Shown: positions 26,384 to 34,215 of the stretch, piece after piece
Numbering within the stretch: the stretch's first letter is position 1
How the letters are laid out: each line of letters begins with the position of its first letter
NCBI GenBank assembly: GCA_007741555.1
Contig: CP036526.1
Span: 2,542,001 to 2,606,000 of the forward strand
Length of the DNA: 64,000 nt
Source of the DNA: Stieleria marina
GTDB lineage: Bacteria > Planctomycetota > Planctomycetia > Pirellulales > Pirellulaceae
Direction of reading: 5' to 3'
Translations under genes and position numbers: made by a program
Notes under the pieces: model-generated
What the model saw: the letters and a program-made list of their open reading frames with translations, nothing else
Told to the model about the DNA's origin: nothing
Databases searched by the model: none

Positions 26384-29300
26384 CTAGGCACCCGCAACGT
26401 CTTTGCCTTCTTGACGCTCGATCAGCCATAGCAAGATCGGGCTGGCAACAAAGATCGAACTGTAGGTACCGACCAGAACACCCACCACCAAAGCAAACGC
26501 GAATGCATGAATGCCTTCGCCGCCGAATGCGTACAGCAGCACGACCACGATCAGCGTCGTGACCGACGTCAGCAATGTGCGGCTGAGTGTTTGGTTGATG
26601 CTGGTATTGATCATCTCCCCGGTCAGCCGAGGAGCTTTGCCCTTGGTTTCGCGGATACGGTCAAAGACCACGATCGTATCATTGAGCGAATAACCGATGA
26701 TTGTTAACAGTGCCGCAACGACCGTTAAACTGATTTTGAACGGATCGATCAGTAAGAATCCCAAAGCGTCTGCAAGCCAGTAACTGACGGCGATTGCACC
26801 CAACGTGATCAACACGTCGTGAAGCAAGGCCGCGACAGCTGCCAATCCGTAGATCACTCGTTGGAATCGGAACCAGATGTAACCGATGATGCAAAGCAAG
26901 CTGGCAAACAGCGAACCCAACGCACGGCTGATCATGTCGCCAGCAACTCGTTTACCGACTTTGCTGCTACTGATCCAAACTGGCTCGGTGCCTAGGTTCT
27001 GTTCCAGGTTGGCCATGATTTTGTCAGCCGATTCGGCCTTCATCGGAAGCCGGATTTTCCATTTGCTGAACGTCAGCGATGAACCTGTGCTCCACTCGTC
27101 GGCACCTTCGCCTTGGGGAGTCAATTCGATCGTCTTTTCGTTGAGCGGAACGCTGGCCGTTTCGGCAGCTCGAGTAATCTCGTCGATCAAGGTTGCTTCG
27201 TTGACAGCGGCTCCGTCTTTTTCGCTGGCGATGCCCAGCTCCATGATGGCCGTGCTGTAGGTCAGCGTGCCAGGAGTTTCGACCGTACCAGTGTTGCCGG
27301 TATCGCCTTCGGGATCATCGCCCAAAGCGGCGGTGGCATCCGCTGCAGTCGCATCATCGGAGGCTGCGGAATCGCTGTCCGCTTCGTCCGTCGGGGGATC
27401 TGCGGCGGCGTCCGTTTCGACATCGTCTTGTGGATAGAACGCCGTCAGCATGACGCCATTGCCGTTCTTGGTCTTAGAGCGAGACTTGAACTTAGATGCA
27501 TTGGATTGGTCGGCGGGTTTGATCGCCACGTTGTAGCTGACCAGTCCGACGCTACCGTCTTCTTCAAACGCTTTGCGGATCGCGTCTTTGAGCTGGTCGA
27601 CTTCTTCAAACGACGAGTCCACTTTGTAGACCGTCTGAGCATCGGCTCCTTCCATGCTAACGCCGTTGACCGTGAAATCGATTGGGTCATCGTCGCCGTT
27701 GTCCATGACTTTGCCGACGATGCTACGAACGGTTTCCGAATCGGTCGGTTTGTCCAATTTGAATTGCACGGACGAACCGCCTGCGAAATCGATATCCAAG
27801 ATTCCGTTGCCGCGTGCGAACAAGGATCCCACGCCAACGCAGATCAGTACGGCGGAAAGTGCCAGCGTCAGTTTGCCTTTGCCAATGAAGTCCAGGTTGC
27901 CGTCGCCCGATACAGCTGATCGGAGCGAGTTGACGCCGTCGGACATGCTGAGTGTCAAGAAACCGTGACGCTCGGCAAAATCAAAGAAGGTTCGCGACAT
28001 GTAAATCGCTGTGAACATGGAGAACAAGATGCCCAAGATCAGCGTGACCGCAAAGCCACGAATCTGGTCGGTACCGATCGCATAGAGAACAATCGCTGTG
28101 ATCAGCGTCGTCAGGTTTGCGTCGACAATGGTTACGGTTGCTTTGGCAAATCCGTTTCGGACCGCCATTCGGTCTGCGGCGCCTTTTTTCAGTTCTTCGC
28201 GTATCCGTTCGAAGATAAGAACGTTTGCGTCGACCGACATACCCACCGTCAGCACCAAACCAGCCAGACCTGGCAAGGTCAGCGGCTGATTGATCAGCAC
28301 CATCGTGGCCAAAATCATCGCCAAGTTCAGAATCAGTGCGATGCATGCGACGACACCTGCGAACCGATAATAGAAAAGGATGAAGACCAGAACCAAGGCG
28401 AGCGAGGTTCCGATGGCGTAGACACCTTTTTTGATCGTGTCAGCACCCAAGGTCGCGTCGATCTGGTTTTCGGCGATCGGTTGTTTGGTCAAGGCCGCAG
28501 GCAGCTGACCGGCTTTGAGGATCGCAACCAAACTGTCGACTTCTTCGCGAGTAAATCGTCCCGTGATACGCCCTTCTTTGCGAATGGGCTGCAGGATGTT
28601 GGGAGCCGAAAGCAGTTTGTCGTCGAGTACGATCCCCAACTGTCGCTGGAATGTTCCGGTTGGGGCGTTGTTAGTCGTCAGTGCAAAGAACTTACCCGAC
28701 CCCTGATCGGTCAAGTTAAAGGCAACTGCGGGCGCACCGTTTTGGTCGTACGTGCTGGTGGTAAACGCTAGGTCTTCGCCTTTGACGTCTAGCAAGGGAT
28801 CGACAATCATCAGGACTTCTAGCCCGGACATGCCTTGTTGATCGACCCACTGAGCTTGTTTGGTTTCGCCGTTTTCGCCCATTACGCTTGGTGGCATTTG
28901 AATGATTGCACCCGTTTGTGGGTTACGCACAACAGCGTCGCCGACGTTGACACGGAACGGAGCCAGTTCGCCTTCATCGACCAATTCGCGGTCAATGGCT
29001 GCCCAGCGCCCGACGATCGTCCCGTCGACGTCTTGCACGACGCTTTGGGTCCGCAAGTTTTGTTCGGGCGAGTCTGCCTGAGTGCGAGCGAGGTCAATTT
29101 GGCGTGAGTGGTCACGCTGATTGTTTAAGATCGCAAAACGCAAAATGCCGGCTTCGGCCATCTTGATTTTGATTTGATCAACTTCGCGCTGATCCACTTC
29201 GGGCACGATGACTTCGATTTCGGTTTCGCCGTAAGGACGCAAAACGATTTCGCGAGTACCACTGGGGTTAATTCGGCGGGTCAGCGGTTCGATCAAATCT

Positions 29301-29749
29301 TCGGATTTGATTCGCGTGCCCGTATCACCGTCGACACCAATGTTTTTGGAGGGATCGATCTCGTAGACCAGAATGGTTCCACCCCGGAGGTCGACGCCTA
29401 GTCCTGGCAATCGCTGGACCAAGATCACGACGCTGGCCAAGATCGCCAGAATTACGAACCCGAATCGAGTTCCGTAATTGGGCATCTTGAACATCTTGGC
29501 CAATCGGCTGCCAACGATGAATGGCAAAATCATGACCGCCAACGCGATGGCCAATGCACCGTATTGTTTCCACGAAATGCCTTCTTCGACGGGCGCGGCG
29601 CCCGCAGATGTCACAGCGACTTTTTCAAGTACCGCGTTGTTGTCGGCAGCTTGAGCAAGCGGCATGGCGAAATCAGTGATCGCACCGAGCATATTGCTGC
29701 CGTGGATCGAAAAAGCAGGAAGCCAATCGGCCAAAAAAGAGCAGTCCAT
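26384..29749 (-). CDS. secDF: SecDF: fused protein-export membrane subunits
   Basis: The product has 1121 residues and joins SecD and SecF in one chain. SecD is shown by 'PGLGVDLRGGTILVYEID', the first periplasmic domain, and 'VGMSVDANVLIFERIREEL'. SecF begins near 'GILDIDFAGGSSVQFKL' and ends with 'NDTIVVFDRIRETKG'. SecDF uses the proton gradient to pull exported proteins out of the translocon. Between the halves of the SecF periplasmic loop is an acidic Asp/Ala/Thr low-complexity stretch (about 770-830). The start ATG 29749 is chosen because the 67 codons upstream have no SecD-like content. yajC lies 225 nt upstream, as in most Sec operons. Confidence 0.94.
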   Translation of the reverse strand: MDCSFLADWLPAFSIHGSNMLGAITDFAMPLAQAADNNAVLEKVAVTSAGAAPVEEGISWKQYGALAIALAVMILPFIVGSRLAKMFKMPNYGTRFGFVILAILASVVILVQRLPGLGVDLRGGTILVYEIDPSKNIGVDGDTGTRIKSEDLIEPLTRRINPSGTREIVLRPYGETEIEVIVPEVDQREVDQIKIKMAEAGILRFAILNNQRDHSRQIDLARTQADSPEQNLRTQSVVQDVDGTIVGRWAAIDRELVDEGELAPFRVNVGDAVVRNPQTGAIIQMPPSVMGENGETKQAQWVDQQGMSGLEVLMIVDPLLDVKGEDLAFTTSTYDQNGAPAVAFNLTDQGSGKFFALTTNNAPTGTFQRQLGIVLDDKLLSAPNILQPIRKEGRITGRFTREEVDSLVAILKAGQLPAALTKQPIAENQIDATLGADTIKKGVYAIGTSLALVLVFILFYYRFAGVVACIALILNLAMILATMVLINQPLTLPGLAGLVLTVGMSVDANVLIFERIREELKKGAADRMAVRNGFAKATVTIVDANLTTLITAIVLYAIGTDQIRGFAVTLILGILFSMFTAIYMSRTFFDFAERHGFLTLSMSDGVNSLRSAVSGDGNLDFIGKGKLTLALSAVLICVGVGSLFARGNGILDIDFAGGSSVQFKLDKPTDSETVRSIVGKVMDNGDDDPIDFTVNGVSMEGADAQTVYKVDSSFEEVDQLKDAIRKAFEEDGSVGLVSYNVAIKPADQSNASKFKSRSKTKNGNGVMLTAFYPQDDVETDAAADPPTDEADSDSAASDDATAADATAALGDDPEGDTGNTGTVETPGTLTYSTAIMELGIASEKDGAAVNEATLIDEITRAAETASVPLNEKTIELTPQGEGADEWSTGSSLTFSKWKIRLPMKAESADKIMANLEQNLGTEPVWISSSKVGKRVAGDMISRALGSLFASLLCIIGYIWFRFQRVIYGLAAVAALLHDVLITLGAIAVSYWLADALGFLLIDPFKISLTVVAALLTIIGYSLNDTIVVFDRIRETKGKAPRLTGEMINTSINQTLSRTLLTSVTTLIVVVLLYAFGGEGIHAFAFALVVGVLVGTYSSIFVASPILLWLIERQEGKDVAGA

Positions 29750-29974
29750 CGTTTTAGTTTTCTGAATCAGGGGATTCGGGAACTCGATCAGCCATCGTGG
29801 CGTTTTCGAGCGATGTGTTTTGTTGTGTCGTTTCTTTGTGGTCGCCGTCGTAAGACACCGGCCTTGTTTTATTTCGAGCAAGCTTAGCGGTTGTTGGTAG
29901 TGGCAAAGAATTTTCTTGCCACCGGTTCTCCGGCTGCCAGTTCTGTGCAACGCGGAGTATTTTGACTTGCTTGA

Positions 29975-30400
29975 CTACTTCGCAGCTTCTTTCTTGTCTT
30001 GGATCTTCGATGCGATCGCGGAACGATTGATTTTGATCCGTGTATTGCCGCCTTCGTCAATTTTCAGTGTGACGACGCCTTCGCCCGTGGATACCACAGT
30101 GCCGTGGATGCCGCCGACCGTGATCACACGATCGTTTTTCTCCAGGGAGGACATCAATTTGGCTTCCTCCGCTTTGCGTTTTCGCTCGGGTGCCAGAAAC
30201 GTCAGGTAAAAAATCAAAAACAATCCGATCGGTAAGATCAATGGGTTTCCCAATATTTTTTGAATTCCTGTCAATTCAGCTGCCGGTGCCGCTGCTGCTC
30301 CAGCCTCGCCGGCTGCATCCCCCTGCGCAAGAAACAGCCCCAGCGAGGTGGCTAAGCCGCAGGTCAGATTTGTCAGCAACGTCAGGGAATTGGCGATCAA
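29975..30400 (-). CDS. yajC: YajC: preprotein translocase accessory subunit
   Basis: 141 residues with a signal-like or first hydrophobic stretch (about 10-27), an Ala/Gly-rich linker, one membrane helix (about 53-70), then the conserved YajC core 'APERKRKAEEAKLMSSLEKNDRVITVGGIHGTVV'. YajC associates with SecDF, and the gene precedes secDF on the same strand. The N-terminal extension of about 40 residues before the usual helix is longer than in E. coli (110 residues). Confidence 0.92.
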   Translation of the reverse strand: MIANSLTLLTNLTCGLATSLGLFLAQGDAAGEAGAAAAPAAELTGIQKILGNPLILPIGLFLIFYLTFLAPERKRKAEEAKLMSSLEKNDRVITVGGIHGTVVSTGEGVVTLKIDEGGNTRIKINRSAIASKIQDKKEAAK

Positions 30401-30857
30401 CGGCGGGGTGCCTTGCGTATGGCTCCATAAAAACAGCTAAAACGCGGTCCGATCGCGTGTTTGCTAGCCATGCTGGACTCCGTAAAGGAAAACGAATCAA
30501 GCAAAGCGAGGGCCAGTTTCTTGGCACCTTTGCAAAACAGCGGGATCGCATCGGTCGTAGCCCAAAATGCGAATCGGAAATGATATGGAAGGCAAAAATT
30601 AGTCACAAGCCCAGCCCGCTCCTCCAAAGGCTAAATACTGCCGCTAAATGCTCCTGGAAACCGTTCATCGACAAATCAAGCGATTGATTCGGCTGCTGGT
30701 GGCAGCCAAGACCGTCCTCGGGCTCGATCGCGGAAACCCGTTTGTGATAGCCTTGACGACTCGGTTTGCTCAAAACCGTTCACTCGGCGGTTGCCTGGAT
30801 TGCCCAGAGCCCCTGTTTGACTGAGTAATGGCGAAATGATGTTTCTCTTGGTGCTCC
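30401..30857. other. Divergent intergenic region between yajC and the aminotransferase gene
   Basis: These 457 bases separate two divergent genes and should hold both promoters. I see no conserved gene. One hairpin, GGCTGC-TGGTG-GCAGCC at 30691-30707, is perfect. No tRNA-like fold or known riboswitch pattern was recognised. Confidence 0.4.
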
Positions 30858-31967
30858 ATGACTTTTCAGCCTGAAATTTGGCCTCCCCAGTGGCCCGAGA
30901 TTCGTCAAGCTGCGATGGAGCTGTTTGAATCGGGAGATTGGGGCCGATACAAATCGCTCTGCCAGGAAAAATTGCGTTTGCAGATCGCTGCACTGACGGG
31001 ATCGGAGTTTGTCCGTTTGTGCGGAAGCGGTTCGTCAGCTATCGAAATCTGCCTCCGCGCCGCCGGAGTGGGACCTGGCGATGAAGTCGTGGTCGCTGCG
31101 TTTGACTATCCCGGAAACTTTCGCGCGATCGAGGCCGTTGGAGCTGTCCCGGTGCTGGTCGACGTGGAACCCAGTGGGCTATCGATTGACACTGCGAAAC
31201 TGTTGGCACATCGCGATGAATTAGACGCTGCCAAGATCAAGGCAGTCATCGTGTCGCATTTGTTTGGGCGCGCCGCGCCCGTCGAATCGTTGCGGCGGTG
31301 GTGCGACGAACAAAGTCGTGACGAACGAAAATGCACGTTGATCGAAGACGCTTGCCAAGTTCCGGGAATGACGATCGGTGCAAAAGCCGCCGGCAGTGTT
31401 GGTGATCTCGGGGCAATCAGTTTCGGGGGCAGCAAACCACTGACCGCAGGCAATGGCGGGGCGGTCGTGACAAGCGACCGTCGTCTCTGGGCGCGAATCG
31501 GTGCACTGCTGGATCGGCCAAGTGATTCACAGCCTTTGTCGACGCTTCAGGCAGCCACTTTGTTGCCTCAGTTGGCGCGACTGAGCGACTGCAATCGCCT
31601 GCGCAATGCGACGGTGCAGTTTTTGCAAACTGAGGTGATCGCAGGCCTGAGTTCATGGACTTGGCTGAGCCAGTCGGACTCGCACGTCTCCGCGACACAC
31701 TACAAAGTGGCGTGGCAGTGTGGTTCGTTGGAACAACGCGACCGCATCGTTGCCGCGGCACGCGATTTTCGCTTGCCAATCGGCGCCGCGTTTCGATCGA
31801 TGGGTAAAAGCAGTGAACGTCGCTGCCGAAAACCGATGTCGTTGGAACGATCGAACGACTTGGGAGCGACCGCGTTTGTGCTCGATCATTCGGCGTTGTT
31901 GATCGACCAGGAGCGGCACGCGGAACTTGGCGATGCACTTAAGAAACTGTTTGAATGCACTTCTTAA
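30858..31967 (+). CDS. DegT/DnrJ/EryC1/StrS-type PLP aminotransferase
   Basis: The 369-residue chain has the sugar aminotransferase layout: 'VGPGDEVVVAAFDYPGNFRAIEAVGAVPVLVDVEP' at the cofactor pocket, 'LIEDACQVPG' with Asp164 contacting the PLP ring nitrogen, and Lys193 in 'SFGGSKPLTAGNGGAVV' as the Schiff-base residue. Family members convert keto-sugar nucleotides to amino sugars. Substrate cannot be read from sequence; with a Gfo/Idh gene in the lpx operon 9 kb away, a role as GnnB-like partner is possible but speculative. No sugar-modifying genes lie beside it. Confidence 0.85.
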   Translation: MTFQPEIWPPQWPEIRQAAMELFESGDWGRYKSLCQEKLRLQIAALTGSEFVRLCGSGSSAIEICLRAAGVGPGDEVVVAAFDYPGNFRAIEAVGAVPVLVDVEPSGLSIDTAKLLAHRDELDAAKIKAVIVSHLFGRAAPVESLRRWCDEQSRDERKCTLIEDACQVPGMTIGAKAAGSVGDLGAISFGGSKPLTAGNGGAVVTSDRRLWARIGALLDRPSDSQPLSTLQAATLLPQLARLSDCNRLRNATVQFLQTEVIAGLSSWTWLSQSDSHVSATHYKVAWQCGSLEQRDRIVAAARDFRLPIGAAFRSMGKSSERRCRKPMSLERSNDLGATAFVLDHSALLIDQERHAELGDALKKLFECTS

Positions 31968-32078
31968 AATGCGTTTTTTAAATCAGGCCACACCCATTGA
32001 ATCGCAGACTGCGACTCTTTGTTTCGAGATAGCTGGCTAGTCGGCAGCTGGATTAAATTCGCTAATCAGATGCCCTGC

Positions 32079-32127
32079 AGGGGCACTGCTACTAGAGGGG
32101 CACTGCTACTAGAGGGGCACTGCTACT
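32079..32127. repeat. 17-bp tandem repeat, nearly three copies, at the end of rdgB
   Basis: The unit AGGGGCACTGCTACTAG occurs at 32079-32095 and 32096-32112, with a third copy at 32113-32127 matching 15 bases. The last copy includes the rdgB stop codon (32123-32125), so the array looks like duplication of the gene's 3' edge into the intergenic space. Confidence 0.9.
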
Positions 32128-32737
32128 GGCTGGATTCCATGCGAACGAGCCGCAATAGCTTTGGGATGAACATGCGAAGAGCGCGCGATCGATGGCTGAT
32201 TGCTCGTTTGACCGTGAGGTCCAGTTCGGCAAACGTTTTGTGATACTCTCGGATTTCAAACATTGGGTCATAACCGAAACCGGCGGTGCCGCTTAATCCC
32301 GTTCGGATGCGCCCCGCACACGCTGCGTTGGCTTCCAGCCTGACGTTGCCTTGGGGATCCGATAGGCAAAGGTAGCAGTTGAACTTGGCACCGCGTTTTT
32401 CGGGCGGCACTCCGTCCAGTTCTTTGAGCAGCTTTTGGTTGTTGGCGTCGTCGTCGCCATGTTCGCCGGCATAGCGCGCCGAATAAACACCTGGTTCGCC
32501 ACGCAGGGCGTCGACGGTCAGTCCGCTGTCTTCCGCTAATACCCAACGCGAAAGATGTTTCGCTTGCTCGGTCGCTTTCAACGCTGCGTTTTCGCTGAAC
32601 GTGGTCCCCGTTTCGTCGACGTCAATCGAGCCATCGATTTCGGCCAACGAAGTCAGGTTGATACGATCGGTCGGCAGCAGGAGCCGGAGTTCGATCAGTT
32701 TTTTTGCGTTGTTAGTGCCGAGGACAAGATCGAACAT
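32123..32737 (-). CDS. rdgB: RdgB/HAM1-type dITP/XTP pyrophosphatase
   Basis: This 204-residue protein carries the nucleotide-binding start 'LVLGTNNAKKLIELRLLL', 'ETGTTFSENAALKATEQAK', the catalytic 'LAEDSGLTVDALRGEPGVYSARYAGE' and the end motif 'AISHRSRAL', all typical of the family. It hydrolyses non-canonical purine triphosphates to monophosphates, keeping inosine and xanthosine out of nucleic acids. The stop codon falls in the third copy of a 17-bp tandem repeat. It may share a transcript with the secreted-protein gene 31 nt upstream. Confidence 0.95.
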   Translation of the reverse strand: MFDLVLGTNNAKKLIELRLLLPTDRINLTSLAEIDGSIDVDETGTTFSENAALKATEQAKHLSRWVLAEDSGLTVDALRGEPGVYSARYAGEHGDDDANNQKLLKELDGVPPEKRGAKFNCYLCLSDPQGNVRLEANAACAGRIRTGLSGTAGFGYDPMFEIREYHKTFAELDLTVKRAISHRSRALRMFIPKLLRLVRMESSQ

Positions 32738-32768
32738 GGATTCGCTTCAGACGCTTGGGAGTGGCCGC

Positions 32769-33953
32769 CTAACGACGCACGGCTCCCAAGAAAACACGCT
32801 TGGAAGGTTTCGGAACGGCGATCGGGGTCGGTTGAACATCGAACGGAATCATCGCGGCGTGATTGGCTGCGATGCCATTTTTGCCAGGAATCGTTCGCGC
32901 GATCTGCGAGTTGAACGCGCTGTACTTCTGCATCACACGTCGGATCTCAGGATTGTATTGAAATCCTCCGTTGGGCATGGGAGTTCCCAGCGAATCAAAG
33001 CTACCAATTGTGACCAGTGATCGGTAGCGGTCATGGAACTGGTAGGCTTCGGCGCCGTCTTTGCGAAGTTTTAATGTCATCTTCCGAGCGTCGGTCGCAA
33101 ACTTGTCCATGCGTTTGCGGCTGGGGACAAAGTCTTTTTCTTTGCTGCCGTCGACGATGGTGCCCAAGCCTGTAAATGTGCATACGACGACGGTGTATTT
33201 GCCGTCGCATTTGAGCAAATTGTGTTCGCCAAATTCTTTGTTGTCGTTCAGTTGGCGGACAAACGAATCGACTTCGGGAGCCGAAAAATATTCTTCCGGC
33301 AGCATGGGGTTTCGCGTGACAAACGCATTGGCCATGGGGCCCTTGGCGTGTCCTTTGCGAGAATGAAACAGTTTCTGACTGAATGCTTTGATCGTTGTCG
33401 CTGGCGAATCGGTGCGGTGTTCGGCGCGAACTTCGTTGGGATCGCTGTACACATCCAGTTGCAACGATTTGATTCGTTTCAGATCGCTGTCGACGTTGCC
33501 ATCGTTGACGGTTGCGTACTCACCGACCAGGACCGCGTAGGCTTCGTACTCGTACGCGTTGGCGAAACGCATGGGGCGGCTGTTTGCACTGCCGCCTCGG
33601 ACGCGTCCTTTGAAGTCAAAGTTTTCGTGGTAGATGAAGGCGGGCATTTTGAGCTCGCGGCGTATTTGTTCGGCCGACCGTTCGGCGCGGGTCTTGGCAT
33701 TGTCGCCGACAAAGGTCGTTCCCAGGATCATCCAAGGGCCGTCTTCTTCGGTTAGCTCATAACGGACGTTGCCAAGTTCGGCTGAAACGTCACGCTGAAA
33801 CATTTTTTGCAGGAACGATGGCGTTTCACTTTGGGCGTGGTCGCTTCCCAGAGTGATCGCGAAGGCGAAAGCGAGTAAACACAAGACTGGGCGGCGTGAT
33901 GTTGCAAAGGACATGCGCAGGTTCCGCGTGACGTTGAAGAAAGATTTCATCAA
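32769..33953 (-). CDS. Secreted protein of unknown function, possibly SPOR-like repeats
   Basis: 394 residues; a signal peptide follows Met14 (about 18-42, 'RPVLCLLAFAFAITLGSDHAQSE'), so the start may be ATG 33914. The mature part is soluble and rich in charged residues. Two stretches, 'GPWMILGTTFVGDNAKTRAERSAEQI' split around residues 72-97 and 'YAVLVGEYATVNDGNVDSDLKRIKSL' near 138-164, recall the pattern of SPOR-type modules (aromatic/hydrophobic strand followed by an Ala/Arg helix), but the match is weak. The C-terminus contains 'NPEIRRVMQKYSAFN'. I recognise no catalytic motif. Probably planctomycete-specific. Confidence 0.75.
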   Translation of the reverse strand: MMKSFFNVTRNLRMSFATSRRPVLCLLAFAFAITLGSDHAQSETPSFLQKMFQRDVSAELGNVRYELTEEDGPWMILGTTFVGDNAKTRAERSAEQIRRELKMPAFIYHENFDFKGRVRGGSANSRPMRFANAYEYEAYAVLVGEYATVNDGNVDSDLKRIKSLQLDVYSDPNEVRAEHRTDSPATTIKAFSQKLFHSRKGHAKGPMANAFVTRNPMLPEEYFSAPEVDSFVRQLNDNKEFGEHNLLKCDGKYTVVVCTFTGLGTIVDGSKEKDFVPSRKRMDKFATDARKMTLKLRKDGAEAYQFHDRYRSLVTIGSFDSLGTPMPNGGFQYNPEIRRVMQKYSAFNSQIARTIPGKNGIAANHAAMIPFDVQPTPIAVPKPSKRVFLGAVRR

Positions 33954-34189
33954 GAGTCTGGGGAACTAACAAAAATCGATACGCAAGCGAAAGAGAAGAT
34001 TCGCGGCGAGGAGAGTCTGCGACATTGATACGAGCAATCAAGTCAGCCGCACCGAGGTGTCGAAACGCGTTTCGAACGCAATGAGAACGCGTCAGAGCGG
34101 TTGTCGTCGATGCGGAATGTGTCGGGGACGATGCGCGTGAAACAATCCGTGTGAAACGCGCCGATGTACCGGACAGGACGTCGTGCCTA

Positions 34190-34203
34190 CCCTGAGGTCA
34201 GGG
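34190..34203 (-). terminator. Hairpin after the VWA-protein gene
   Basis: CCCTG-AGGT-CAGGG, a perfect 5-bp stem starting 13 nt after the stop on the minus strand. It adjoins 'GGACAGGACGTCGTGCC' (34171-34187), which looks like part of a dispersed intergenic repeat. No U-tract. The remaining gap up to 33954 contains no gene. Confidence 0.35.
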
Positions 34204-34215
34204 GGATCGCTGCGG

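Noticed and set aside
27113-27919. 268-residue plus-strand frame inside secDF
   Set aside because: Antisense shadow of a clearly recognised gene; no start signal or domain.
32079-32127. CRISPR-like array from the 17-bp repeats
   Set aside because: The copies are contiguous with no spacers, and no cas gene is present.
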